The notes under the pieces are model-generated. The model worked only from the letters and a program-made list of their open reading frames with translations. It made no database searches and was not told where the DNA came from. From Phyllostachys edulis (Eukaryota > Streptophyta > Magnoliopsida > Poales > Poaceae), in assembly GCA_036346405.1 (NCBI GenBank), contig CM070566.1, forward strand, positions 52,815,231 to 52,879,230: a stretch of 64,000 nucleotides of DNA, given 5' to 3'. How positions within the stretch are numbered: the stretch's first letter is position 1; each line of letters begins with the position of its first letter. Positions 49,096 to 60,464 of the stretch are shown here, piece by piece. The position numbers and the translations under genes are program-made.

Positions 49096-52000
49096 TTATG
49101 CTACTGCAAAGGCACTGTAGCTAGTGAGGGAGAAGCAGATGGAAGAATTTGAGGATGGCTCATGGAGTTCTGAGCAAGGCTTGGGGGAGACTAATTCAGA
49201 GTATCCAGAAACATTGGAACAAGACCAAGAACCTGGATGAGCCAAATCGGCTATCGAGAAATTGAGATTGGAAAGGCAGATGGCAGTAAATGGATCACCG
49301 TCTATTCCTGATAGAACTCCAGCAACCGAGATATTTGTCCCCACCATATTCTTAAGGGTGATTTGATCGATAACTGGGAGCTCAGATGGATCAAAAGGGT
49401 AATCCGGGTGGCTTGACCAATTACCAGTGAACTCAATGGCAACATGGACACCATCCATTTCTACATCGGAGATGACCACTTCCTCTATGTAACCTCCACG
49501 GCCCGGTGTGGTCTTGAAGGAGATGCCTTTATTGGAATTATGAATCCGAATGTGATTAGCATGAATATCAGAGATCCCACCAGACATCTCGCTGCCAAAT
49601 GCAAGAGCAGCTCCAGATGAGGCTTGCAGATCCACCCTGCTGATATGAATATCCGTGGTTGGCCTTCCAACAGAAATGCCATACTTGTCCCACCCACTTT
49701 TGAGTGAGATGGCCTCATGACTGACACTAATGCTGCTGTCTTCGATGCACATATTCGAACATGAATCTGGGGAAAGAATAATCCGTTAGTAAAAGAAGTA
49801 AATTGCTTGTCAAGGCTGTGGAATGGAGACAGAATGATCCAGTTAGAAAAAATGAGTATTCCTTGACATGGCTATGGAGGGTTCTGTTTAGATAAGAAAA
49901 TGAGTTGAAAGATAACAGTTCAACACCACTTAAAAGTAGTTAAAACCATGATTTGACAGCAAAATTAAGAATATGGTACATACGGCATATGAGTAGTTTA
50001 AGACTAATGTTTCTTGCTAGATTTATTTGAGTTCCATGTCAAAAAGATTTGAGTTCCCTAGCTTTGTTTTTAGTATATACTTACCCAAGTTTGGATACTA
50101 GCAACCAAAACTAGCATAGAAAGGATAAGGTGTGCTTGTTTTCTTAAATTCTTCTACTAGTTCTCAGCATTAGGACATTGAATACTAGTATACTAATAAG
50201 TGGAAATGAATCCAGATGTATATGCTAACTTAGAATTAGGATTCACTCATGACCCCAACCATAGCTAAAATTAGGATTCACTTAAAATTAGGACAAGTAC
50301 ATGTGATGAATCATCAAACAATGTGTGAACATAAAACAAGGCATCAAGACTATAAGCAATGATACCTGGAACTATGCCATCAGTGAGTGGAGCATCCAAC
50401 GAGGTCTTAATTGTGACATTGTGGACCTTTACATTGCTGGACAGAACAAAAACAGTATGCATTAGTACATATGCAAATAATGTTCCCCAAATCACACCTC
50501 AAGCATGAAGTTAAATTAATGTCAATGCACCTGCAGTACACTGGATGTACACTCCAGGCTGGCGAATTTAAGAATGTCAAGTTTGAAATCACAATTTCTT
50601 CGGAATGCAGAAACTCCACAAGATGGGGGCGACTATGGTTCAGCTCATGGGAGCGAAGCCAATCCCACCATACTGAGCCCTGACCATCGATAACTCCATT
50701 ATTCCCTGGAATAAGTGGATCAAGCGTCCGAGGCTCATTAAAACTGAAAAACACATATGCAACATAGCGCATCCTGTATATGTGACAGAAGTAGTTACCG
50801 GAAATAACGACATCTGTTAAATTGTATCCGTTTATTAAGCTACAATGTCTAGGACCTGGAAGGTCTAGTCCCTGACCATAAGATGGCAAAGGTTCCACGA
50901 TCGGCCATTGTGACGACTCCTACAGTGAGAGAATATAAAAAAATAATGAGGTTAATGTCTATATCCTTAATTCTTAGAAAATGTAGAAATTATCACATAT
51001 GAAGAACAGGGCATTGTTCACCCCAACCCGAAATAGATATTAAGTACAATTAAAATTGTCATATTTCTTTTCTATCAAATTATGTAAAAAACAAAAGAAA
51101 AGATTGTCACATGGCATGCAAGGAATTTATATATAACAGACAAGCAATCGTAATCTGTGTGACAGCACCGCAGCAGCACACCCATGCCTTTGTTCACGCA
51201 TAATTAAAGAGCGCAGCTTGACTTCAAAACAATGCAAAAGGAAAATTGTCTCTTGTTAGCTACTTCCCTCATACCAACAGCTAGGTTTCACCTTCCAAAC
51301 GCTCCATATCTATAGGCAAAACGGAAGGAAACAAGCCTCAGCTAGCTTGAACCCTACTGATCGCGATATCTGCGTAGGATTTCCTCTTGCCATCCAAGGC
51401 GACAACAAAGAGCATAACCGAACCAAAATTCGCCTCCCAGCTGAAGCCATGGCCTGTGACCTCACCTTACACATGTCAAAATCACTACTCCATCAGGTAT
51501 ATCAACCAACCATAACCAAACAAACTAAGATGATCTGATCGGCGATACCTATCCTAACCACTAACAATTCAATGCAAATGCAGCTGAAAAGGATAGGTAT
51601 CCTCACATTCATGCAACCAGAACCCACATCACACACATTCTCCTTCTCCTAATGCCAACGCAAAGCAGAATCTGTAACTACTACCTTAACAATTCCATGT
51701 AAAGAAACAAAGATTATAACCAAACTAATGTAATTATTACCTTTGCGCCGATGATGACGGCATCTTCCTCCAGGAAGAGGGTGAGGTGGCTGGTGAGGTT
51801 GAAGCTGCCGGTGAGCCACCGCCCCTTGGGCACGTACAGCTGCGCGCCGCCCTTGTCAGCGAAGGAACGGGCATAGAAGACGGCGTTCTGGAAAGGAACC
51901 GTGTTCAGGGTCTTGCCGTCCCCGACGGCGCCGAACTCGGTAATGGTGACGCTGTGCGGCCGCGACCCCGGAGGCGCCTGCTCCCATTGCCGCACATCGC

Positions 52001-52483
52001 CGCGGACCGACCCGAGAACGGCCAGCGCCAATGCCAGGACCACCTGAAGGACGCCATTGCCATGGACACAGGAAGAATTAACACACCTTACACACAAAGC
52101 ATCACTCTTTCAGATCAAAGCTCCAAGCTTCGCTCAAAAGAAACACAGCGCAAGCACATACTCGCAAGGCACACATCAAGAACTACGAGAAATCGCATCT
52201 TCGTTGGCAAGATCTCAGCGGGAGCGATCAGGAAGCGAGAAAAGGATAAGCCATTACTTAGGCAAAGATCCCAAATTGGGCACGGATCAAACGGGAGGCA
52301 CAAATCAAGAACTCATGCGCCCCACGCGCATAAAGCACCAAAGGAGAATCCAAGAGCGAGCGAGCCATTCAGGAGCAAGCCATGGAGAGTAAGAAAAAGC
52401 GCAAACGAAAAGAGAGAGAGAGAGAAAATCATCACGCCAAGTGATCAAATCACAGGAGAAAACGTACTTACTAGCCTCTTCAT
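49096..52483 (-). CDS. Polygalacturonase-like protein, GH28 family, 6 exons, 450 aa
   Basis: Exons, from the 5' end: 52483-52472, 52043-51741, 50919-50799, 50705-50531, 50436-50366, 49766-49096. All introns are GT-AG, the phases fit, and the total is 1353 nt. The first coding exon is four codons (MKRL). Joined to exon 2 it gives a hydrophobic signal peptide (residues 1 to about 19, MKRLVVLALALAVLGSVRG), implying secretion to the wall. SVTITEFGAVGDGKTLNT and FLEEDAVIIG begin the right-handed beta-helix. DNGVIDGQGS-like (GNNGVIDGQGSVWW), NSPAWSVHPVYC and KSGWDKYGISVGRP are GH28 landmarks. Active-site positions are unusual: LTDG (221-224), IVPDS (225-229), SHEA (243-246) where typical enzymes have GDD, and FKTT (311-314) in place of RIK. 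Its role would be pectin modification if active. Function is uncertain because of those changes. Confidence 0.92.
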
Positions 52484-52870
52484 GAATCCACCCTCCCCTC
52501 TTCGCGGCAAGAGAGGGGAGAGGGAGAGGGAGACGAAGCAGCAGCGAATCGAAAGCACCACGGGATAACAGCAGCGGTCGCAGACGAAGGAGACGACGCA
52601 AAAGAATAGACTTTTTCGGCTAAACTCGTTGGGATTTAGGGAGAGCGGAGGTGGAAGAGGAGACGAGGAGTTGGCCGCTGCAGCGAGAGGAGAAGCTGCT
52701 GCAGCGCCTGCAGCACAAGACACAGGAGAGGCAGGGGAGGAGGTTTTAGTAGTAGAAGTTGTAGCACTCGGTTTTGGTCAAGTCTTTGTGTCTTCTAGTT
52801 CTACTCTTGACTCTTCTCTTCTTCTTTCTAGGTATAATTATAAAAGGAGAAACATATCAAAAACAAAATA
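52484..52870 (-). promoter_or_regulatory. 5' leader and proximal promoter of the GH28 gene
   Basis: On the minus strand the leader is C/T-rich (GCCGCTCTCC and CTCTCCCTCTCC runs, 52490-52540) with GC-rich sequence to about 52730. An AT-rich TTTTATAATTATACC block lies at about 52832-52848 and could act as a TATA region. There is no further evidence for the start site. Confidence 0.4.
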
Positions 52871-53150
52871 AATTGGAGGTGTGAGAATGGAAGGTGACGA
52901 AGGGAAAAAAGATTGGGTATTTGGTGTACAGGTTCATTGCCGGCTCTCTATTGGAATGAGTTGGCATTTTCAAGGATGGCTTGGTTGATTGCTCGAAAGG
53001 AGAGGAACTGAATTTCAAATGGGAAATAGAATTGGAAAGAAAGAAATGACGCAGAGATTTTTCTAATAATTTTTGGTGCAGTAGTTGTTGTTTTTCCAAT
53101 GTGGTGAGTTGGCATTTGGCAGGGAGGGAAGGATTTTTTTTTTAAATTTT

Positions 53151-53564
53151 AGCCCTCTAACGCCACTCAATTGTAAAAATAGCTGCGCGTCGTTTTATTT
53201 GTAAATCTAGCCCCCATCTGTCTCCTCCCGCGGTCGGTGAACGCGGAAGCTGGGTGACCAGCGTGGAGATTCTTCACACGCGGGAATGAACGGCGACTCA
53301 GGAAGGAGGTGGGCCCGGGGGGTTCGTGCTCACCACCATGGAAGGCCCTTCCGCCGGAACACCGCAATAAGTGGCTGGCTGACCCACCTCCCGCGCCGAC
53401 GGCGTTGGTCCCGATTGGCCGACCTCCGTCGTGTCTTGATCCTTCCGGCTCCCCGATCAGAGAAGGTCACCTTCCCACTCCCGACCGCGAAAGAGAGGAG
53501 GGACTAGATTTGCAAATAAAACGACACGGGAGTCATTTTTGCATTTGAGTGGCGTCAGGGGGCC
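53151..53564. mobile_element. 414-bp foldback / MULE-like MITE with about 65-bp inverted repeats
   Basis: The left end AGCCCTCTAACGCCACTCAA and the reverse complement of the right end GGCCCCCTGACGCCACTCAA stay alignable for about 65 bp through CGTCGTTTTATTTG and AAATCTAG. The interior is GC-rich. The element lies about 670 bp upstream of the GH28 start codon. No clear TSD was found; the flanks are a T-run on the left and an A-run on the right. The family is unassigned, and Mutator-like is a guess from the long TIRs. Confidence 0.75.
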
Positions 53565-53639
53565 AAAAAAAAAGAGCTATTGTTCATTAAGCATAACACA
53601 TAAGCCATTAGTATTCATTTTTGTGAGGATGTGATGTGG

Positions 53640-53934
53640 CTTCTGTTCATGTCAAAATGATAAATTTAAAAAGAAGTCTATATGACCCACTGAAGTATGG
53701 TTGTGCAGCCATTTAACTTCCCGACATAAAAAAAACAAGCTATTTAACCCCCTCACGTTGCAAAACTAGATTACTTAGCCTCATGGCTTTTTTATTGGTG
53801 GTTTTGCTTATGTGGCACTGAGTTCGGGTGGTTTCGCCTTATGGGCGGATAAGCTTACGCACCAATCATGCCTAGTCATTGCACGGTGACCTGCCTTCAA
53901 CCACAGCCGCGCGTGCCGTGACGCCGAGATCCAC
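53640..53934. other. Flank of the MCTP fragment, transposon-like
   Basis: Phrases such as TTTAACCCCCTCACGTTGC and GCTATTTAACCCCC are reminiscent of the ends of rice Mutator-like or Pack-type elements. No matching inverted end was found, so no element is called. Confidence 0.3.
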
Positions 53935-54330
53935 TTTCCCTATTCCCGAGCAGGAATCAATAGTTTTGCCACGTTTGTTGCCTCGTTTAGCACGTGGTAC
54001 CCACCCTCCAGGCAGACGCGCACGTGCACCCGACCGATGCACAGCCGGACCTCGTCTCTACAAAGGTTGAGCCACTGCGAAGGCAACTCGACCCGGTCAT
54101 CAGACCGGCGGTGCGTCGTGGACAGCGGCATGTGAGCCTAGTCGACAACTGCCCGAAGAAAACAACATCCACGACAACGGTCAAGAAAGGATCGAACAGC
54201 TCGGCAGCGACGAATAGCAGGTCCTCGTTCCAGCTTGGGTTGGACATCCCGGCCACTGCACTACCGAGCGCGACGCGGCCAGTCTTGAACACCTGGGCGC
54301 TGAGCTACGCCTTGACATACAACTCCAGGA
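53935..54330 (-). pseudogene. C2-domain gene fragment, MCTP (QUIRKY/FTIP-type) derived
   Basis: Minus-strand reading gives TFLELYVKA, a stop, LSAQVFKTGRVALGSAVAG, then NPSWNEDLLFVAAELFDPFL, the third-C2-domain style of plant multiple C2 and transmembrane proteins (PSWNEDLLFVAAEPF is family-typical). After a frameshift near 54130 it continues with MPLSTTHRRSDDRVELPSQWL and GRVHVRVCLEGGYHVLNEAT, again the MCTP order. Both ends stop abruptly. MCTPs act at plasmodesmata and ER contact sites (family knowledge), but this copy cannot function. It is probably a fragment captured by a transposon or a leftover of a duplicated gene. Confidence 0.7.
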
Positions 54331-55670
54331 AGGTGGGGCCACACGGCTTTGCCTTGGTGTCCAATGGGGACGGCAAGTGCAAGTTCAACGCTTGGATGAT
54401 GGCATCCGACGAGAATGGCAAGCATTGTCCGGTGGCGACCGTTTTGGGACTTCTTAGAGGTCAAGGGAGACGAAGCTGAGGTTGGAATCCTGTGAAGTGG
54501 GCTCTCCCTCCGCGACTGGCTTCTTGGTTTCCTCATGGACGGTGACCTCCAATGAGGTGGCGGTAAGGCTATCCTTGTGAAAGGAGAACACTGTCCCACT
54601 TGTTTGGTGGCCATGGCATGAAGGCCAAGACGCTATGAGTGCCGATGGACGCTATGTGAGAGAGTCATCATTAAGTCCCTTGAGGTTGTCAGATTTTTGC
54701 ACAAATGACATACTTGGTCAACTTCTTATTCCTCTTTCCTCTCCTCTTGTCCTTTTCCTATCTTCCTCTTTCCTCTCCGCCTCCCTTCAACTAGCGCTTC
54801 TGACCCTGGCCGTGCCACCTCTCTTCGACCCACGTCGCCTCCCCATGTCCGCGCTGCTTCCCACACCGCTTCCCCCTACCCGCGCTGTCAAAGAAAGCTT
54901 ACCACCGCCGATCTCCACTTCCTTCGGTCCACGCCTTAGTCGATCTCCACCTCGTCGATCGCCGCTGTCGCCGATCTCCACCTCGTCGGTCACCGCCGTC
55001 GATCTCTACCTCCCTGATCGCCACCGCCGCTGTATCCACCTCCCTCGGTCGCCGTCGCCACCCGTCTCCACCTCCCCCGGTCGATGCAGTCGGCGTCTCC
55101 ACCTCCATGTTGACGCCGCTGTGTACCATTGGCACTAGCTCGAGCGTAGGGTCATGGCGGTGGGTGAAGCGCCAATCGTCGAAGAGCTCGATGGCGGGGA
55201 GGTGGCGTTGGGTGGACCAGGTCCACCCATTGGATGTGCTTCCATTTTTTTCTCTCAAAATTTCTTCCCAACTGGGTGAGTTTTTGCCAATTCCTTCCGC
55301 ACCTCTATGTTCTTTCTTGTGTATGTATGCATGTATATGTGGATGTGTACGTACGTGTGTATGTGAATGGCTTTATTGAATAAATGGTGCTCACTGTCAA
55401 CTCGGAGAAGAGGGGCTGGAGGAGGCAGGAGTAATGGAGGAGGGGAGGAGGTTGAAGAAGAGAGGAAGAGGAGAAAGAAGAAGCACATTTTGGTCTTTTC
55501 ACGGCTCAATTAACAGTCTATTGACGGAAGATGGATGGTAGTGACAAAAATGGGATGCAAATTGAACTCCAATGGCGTACAAGGAAGATCAAAATCTTGA
55601 GTTGCAAATCAGGAAGTGGTCAACTTTCAATGGCAATTCAGGAATTTCCTCGTATATAAACCTAAGGTAG
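54331..55670. other. GC-rich to mixed sequence with short imperfect repeats, no gene
   Basis: 54780-55110 holds imperfect repeats of CGATCTCCACCTCGTCG. The flanks at about 54700 and 55620 share the phrase GTCAACTT/GGTCAAC in opposite orientation, which might be degenerate inverted ends of a Pack-type element. Open frames here are serine/proline/arginine low-complexity. No gene is called. Confidence 0.4.
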
Positions 55671-57800
55671 GGCCCAATGCAAGTATGTAAGCTTGGAATG
55701 GACCCACAAGGCAGCTGGGCCAATCATGGTGACCGGTGGGGCTGGGGTCTTTGTGTGGGCGCCATATGTGCTACATCTGAGAATGGGACTCAAGTCCAAT
55801 ACCTTCCTTGGATGCTTTGGAGTTTGGAATTATATCACATTAACTTAATCCAGCCAATATTTCTTTTTGTTTTTTCATCATGTTGAGACTGTACTACTAC
55901 AACTAACACTCTTGATTTTCTATTTTCTTTAATTTTATCCTATGTACTGATATAAATTAAGAAAGAAAAAAGGAGAAGAAACAAGGAAACTATATTGGGC
56001 GAGGCCAAAAGGGGACCTTTAATTTGTGATGGGTATCCAGAGAGACATCATCATCCTCTTCCTCAGATTAAACCCACATGGTGGTTAAAACATAAATTTG
56101 GGTGAGGAGTGCCATGTGGTGGGACAAGCACCAAATGAGCATCAACTTGCAGCATTTGGTAAGAGAGAGAGAAAATTCTTGTGCATTTATTTGGTTTTGA
56201 GGGAGCAAGAAAGGCTAGGGGGTGACTATATGGACATCATATCCAGCTATGCATGCCAACTGGAGCACAGAATACGGTGGAAGATGAGCATAGTTGGTGA
56301 GCCATAATTGTTGCAAAGAATGTTCCTTTCATGTTGTACGTAGGAAAAATAGTTAAACAAGTAGGAGTTGCCATTGATGAATTTCGAATTATTCTTTGAA
56401 GACTATGCAATGCAAGAGTTTTTAGCCTAAATGATACTAATGCATCTGTTTTTTTTTACACAAAAGTAGCTCTGCTCATACCATATTGCCAAAAATAGCA
56501 GCACAGATATACCTCCTACCGACACATGTCCTCCACCGCTTCCCTTAGCCTAGTCAAGGTTTGTCTGTGCGGTGCGCGCTTGGACACGCCAAATTCCGTG
56601 CGCCCTAGCCCGGTTGCTTATGCGTCCGACACATGTCTTGTCCGCGACTCCTCGCCTGCATAAGCCCACCTCAAGACGCCCCGAGCCCGGACGCTGTCCG
56701 TCTGCGTGTCGCCGGACACAGCCCTGCCGGCGCCCATGCCCCGGACATAGCCGCTTTCATGCGCCCATGCCCCGGACGACACCGCCACATCACAGCGTGT
56801 CAATGGACAATGAAGCGCCTCAAGACGCCCATGGCGGGACGTGGCGACGCGCCGCGGTCCTCGCTCGCTTCCTCCTCGCCTGGACGTGCTAGCACGAGGT
56901 CATTTCCCCGCCCGGATGCGCTTTATTTCATGTCGCCCGCCCATAGCTGTTTTGGCTGTGCATGCATGCAAACCACGCGCGGGAAGGAATCCAATTCCTC
57001 CCGTCGCGGTCAGCCGCGATTTGCGTTGGGCGGCCATAAATTCGAAGGCAACGACAAGACGCTTTGCAAAATCTCATCCTCGCTCACTTGGCACAATGAC
57101 AATTTGGCATATCATCGATTAGATAGTCAGCATTACCCATATTTTCAGAGTATATCACATAAATCGAAAATGAGTCAACGAAACATGCAAACTGGACATG
57201 AACCACACCAAGAGAGATTCTACTGAACGTAAACCACACCTCATCGGCTCCTTCGCTAGTCGCTGCTATGGCCTACGCCCTCTACTCTCGGCTACCTCCT
57301 GTCGTCCTACGCCCCCTGCCAGCCTTGGCTGTCGCAACGTCGGCGCCTCACCTCACTGACTTGCCACTCTAGTCATCACCCAACGGACACTTCTACTAGG
57401 GTTAGGAGGTGGAGGAGGAGGCATGAGGCCGTGAGAGGAATGTGAGTCGGACTCGATGTCTCGATCGGTGGTGCGATGACTACTCCCTCTAGTAAATGCT
57501 TCTACTAGGCCGGTCAGTTTGGGCCTAAATCAACAAAAGGACGAATTGTCATGTTCTTCATCTATCTTGGCTCAACATGCTCGCGGGTGGCCGATAGATG
57601 CCGAGGGAGGTGTCCGTCTGAAGGGAAGCTAGGACGACCGCCCGACCTTATCATAGGAGACGGTCCGCCTAACAGGCCGGCTGCTTCCTAGTTTTCTTTG
57701 TTCCTCGTTTTCATGCATGGTTGCAGTATTAGTGTCCTTTGGTCTGTTGTAATTTGGATTTCCTAAGTTAATTGTCACATTTCTATGATTTTATGCATGC
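55671..57800. other. Intergenic; GC-rich repeat-like block at 56560-57010
   Basis: No recognisable protein. At 56690-56790 the phrase GCCCATGCCCCGGAC recurs. The rest is mixed-composition intergenic DNA. Confidence 0.4.
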
Positions 57801-58048
57801 GGAAAGTAGTACTACTATGTTTTGGTGGCTATTTAATGTGCCTGTTCTCCATCCATGACACATGATGGTGCATGTTGGAATTTGCAAAGAGTACAACGGA
57901 ACATGCACGTAACATGTTCGTGGGACTGCAGTGCTACACATGTTCGTGTCTGCTCGATGTTCAGTTTGCGCACGCAGCTGCATGTAAGAACATGCATATA
58001 TAATATAACAGTGCAGAGGATCCGGCTCCAAGGTGAGAGAGGTACGGG

Positions 58049-58075
<27 letters not shown>
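58049..58075. repeat. (GA)13 microsatellite
   Basis: A perfect GA run in a GC-rich region. GA tracts are frequent in grass promoters and leaders, but no coding sequence is adjacent. Confidence 0.9.
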
Positions 58076-58080
<5 letters not shown>

Positions 58081-58215
58081 GAGGAATTCCGAAGCTAGAA
58101 GCGAAACATTCGGTGGTGAGCGAAGCCAGGCTAGCAATCGGCGGGCACGACTGATACCCTCCCCGCCCCGCTCTGGCACTGCCACATGCGGCGGGCATGG
58201 CACGCCGCCATGGCC

Positions 58216-58453
58216 CACGTGCCTCGGTCGCTGACGCCTGGGGCCCACAGGGTGGCTCGTGGAGCTCGGCCCCACGTGTCGGTTTGCGGGTGGTAGGCCG
58301 TGACCGAGTCCCTGAGCACCCGGTCACATCACGCATGCCGTGTCCCCCGCTCGGAGTGTGAGGCCGGGCCCACCAGCCCGGACAGCTATGCGCCCCCTGA
58401 CACGTGCTGACACGTGGCGTGGGCCCCACCCGCCGGGTTCGTTTTCCTACGTG
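58216..58453. promoter_or_regulatory. Cluster of CACGTG (G-box) elements
   Basis: Four perfect CACGTG palindromes lie at 58216-58221, 58273-58278, 58401-58406 and 58411-58416, plus TACGTG at 58448-58453. Several have the ACACGTGG or CCACGTGT context of ABA-response-type elements, and GGGCCCAC site II-like motifs occur between them (about 58367-58375, 58421-58429). bZIP and bHLH factors bind such sites (established). No gene is seen next to them. Confidence 0.55.
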
Positions 58454-58490
58454 TCCCTCCTCCCTTCACACGCTGGGACAGGAAATTAGA

Positions 58491-58575
58491 CGATTAAATA
58501 TTGTTAAATATTGTCAATTATCGTCAAATATTATTAAATATCATTAAATGTCGTTAAATATCATTAAATGTTGTA
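58491..58575. repeat. Short tandem repeat, about 12-bp unit (TTAAATATYRTC)
   Basis: Six or seven imperfect units of ATTGTTAAATAT/ATCATTAAATGT type, AT-rich. Confidence 0.7.
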
Positions 58576-58705
58576 GGAGGTGAACTCGCCACCTCTAGTG
58601 AGAGAGTTATCATATCCAACTTCATCTACCAAACCAAACAACATCTTGAACCATCCGTAATCATCCTATACAACCAACCAAACAAAACCCTCAGATCATC
58701 CCATG

Positions 58706-59062
58706 AACTTTTTTATTAAATAATCTTTTTTAACTTTTATTTTAAAGTTAACCTCCCAAAGACTTTATTTTTAAAAATAACCCTTTGGTCACGCCACCAC
58801 CCATGGCGTGACCAAACAACATGCCACGCTAGAAAGCAAACTCTTGTCACGCCATGATAAGTCAAAAAAGCCTCTTTGATCACGCCACCACCCACATGCG
58901 TGACTAAACAACATGCCACGCCATCACCCATGGCGTGACAAGAGTTTGCCCGTAAACAGTCGTGCGGATAAGTTGTTGTTTGGTCACGCCATGATGCGGC
59001 GTGACCAAAGGGTTATTTTTAAAAATAAAAGTTTAAAAAAGATTATTTAATAAAAAAAATTC
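58706..59062. mobile_element. MULE-type MITE, copy 1, with GGTCACGCCA motifs
   Basis: About 45-bp inverted ends (TTATTAAATAATCTTTTTTAA then TTTTATTTTAAAGTTAACC and its counterpart), flanked by CATCCCATG and CATCCCATA (58697-58705, 59063-59071). The interior carries GGTCACGCCACCACCCATGG hairpin-forming motifs about five times. Confidence 0.75.
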
Positions 59063-59212
59063 CATCCCATACAACCAACCAAACAGACTGACTGTACCAT
59101 CCTACACAGGATGATCCCATCCTATCCATACCATCCTATCCCATTCAACCTCATCCCATCAACCAAACGCACCCTAAGCCATCGCACGTTAATCCAGGAT
59201 GGCTCGCCACTG

Positions 59213-59577
59213 TATTTTTTATTATTAATTAACCCTTTTTTGAATTTTATTTTAAAGTTAACCATTGGCGTAATTTATTTCCACTCGACTTTGGTCATGC
59301 CACCACCCGTGACGTGACAAAATAACACCGCCACGTCACCATTTCTAGTCAAACTTTGTCACGCCACCGAAGTGGCGTGACAAGAAGATTGGTCACGCCA
59401 CAACCAATAAGGCGTGATAAAAAGTGCTATTTTGGGGACTTATTCGCGCGTGATAATATTGTTTTGTCACGCTATTACCCATGGCGTGACCAAATAGGTC
59501 AGAATTGGAAAATAAAGTACGTCGGGGTTAACTTTAAAATAAAATTAAAAAAAAGGTTAATTAATAATAAAAAAGTT
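59213..59577. mobile_element. MULE-type MITE, copy 2
   Basis: Inverted ends as in copy 1 (TTATTAATTAACC...), flanked by the perfect 10-bp repeat CTCGCCACTG (59203-59212 and 59578-59587). TSDs of 9-10 bp are typical of Mutator-like elements. The same GTCACGCCA/TGGCGTGAC motifs fill the interior. Confidence 0.82.
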
Positions 59578-60052
59578 CTCGCCACTGACCAAACAGACTA
59601 TGAAAGCACGAGCAGCAATAGTATACAATATTTTCCTCTAAAAATTAATATTTTTCGTTCCATGATACATACAATCAAGCTTCCAAAACTTTAGTCATTG
59701 TTACATGTTTTAAAGCATTTGGATCGGATACGTAGAAATCTTATGTGTAGATTTGTCTCAAGAAGTATAACTATAATATTACAATTTTATTGGATCTTAT
59801 ATATAAATATACTACAATAGAAAAGCTCTAAAGGTTACGTTTTGAAGATCATGTCGATGTTAAAAGATAACAGAGACAACGGGTCTCAATGACAGGAGGA
59901 AGTACCTAGTAGCATTTTGAGTTTTGTAGGGTTTTTTCTTCGGTTTAATTCGGAAGATCATTTGCATTAGACGTCAAAATGCAGAGGATGAACAGCGCAG
60001 GAAATTTGGAGCATATTCGAACTGTTGTGGCAGGATCCAACGGCTCAGATTC

Positions 60053-60206
60053 AGTGCTACAGTGTTCTCCATTGATCACTCATAATACACTGAGAATACT
60101 GTACCAACAGTGTCCCTATACGTCACTGTATAGGATCCATCAGTGCTACAGTATTCTGTATTGATCACTCAGAATACTATACCAACAGTGTCCCTATGCG
60201 TCACAT
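60053..60206. repeat. Diverged tandem duplication, about 75-85-bp unit
   Basis: The block CAGTGCTACAGTRTTCT...TTGATCACTCA...CCAACAGTGTCCCTAT with GCGTCAC/ACGTCAC at its end appears twice in tandem (60053-60135 and 60141-60206) with several differences. Confidence 0.75.
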
Positions 60207-60464
60207 CCGGGTCCGTTTAATTTCTCATGATCTCGCTGTGCATGTGGGCCTGTGGCCTGTGGGGGTAGCATCAATTTACCCATAGGCATGCAAATGTGCC
60301 TAGCTGGCTGGCTTTGCCAGCTTGCGCGCTCAACCTCGTGTAAACAAATTAAGATGGACAATGCAAACTCTCCTACTTTGACTAGCAAGTACGGTGCATG
60401 CATCGCAGCAACAACCTTCTTAATTTATGCTTCTCTGCACCCGAATCGAATCTAGCGTTCTAGT

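Noticed and set aside
51786..52568. 260-codon plus-strand open frame over the GH28 first exons
   Set aside because: Antisense shadow of exon 2 and intron 1 with Arg/Lys-rich low complexity; the minus-strand gene explains the region.
54635..55258. Ser/Pro/Arg open frames on both strands at 54635-55258
   Set aside because: Produced by the imperfect CGATCTCCACCTCGTCG repeats; no domain.
56572..57226. Open frames in the GC-rich block
   Set aside because: Overlapping frames of Arg/Pro-rich low complexity with internal repetition; no homology recognised.
57833..58429. 198-codon minus-strand open frame
   Set aside because: It spans the (GA)n tract and the G-box cluster, has a run of Leu-Ser from the microsatellite, and has no recognisable domain.
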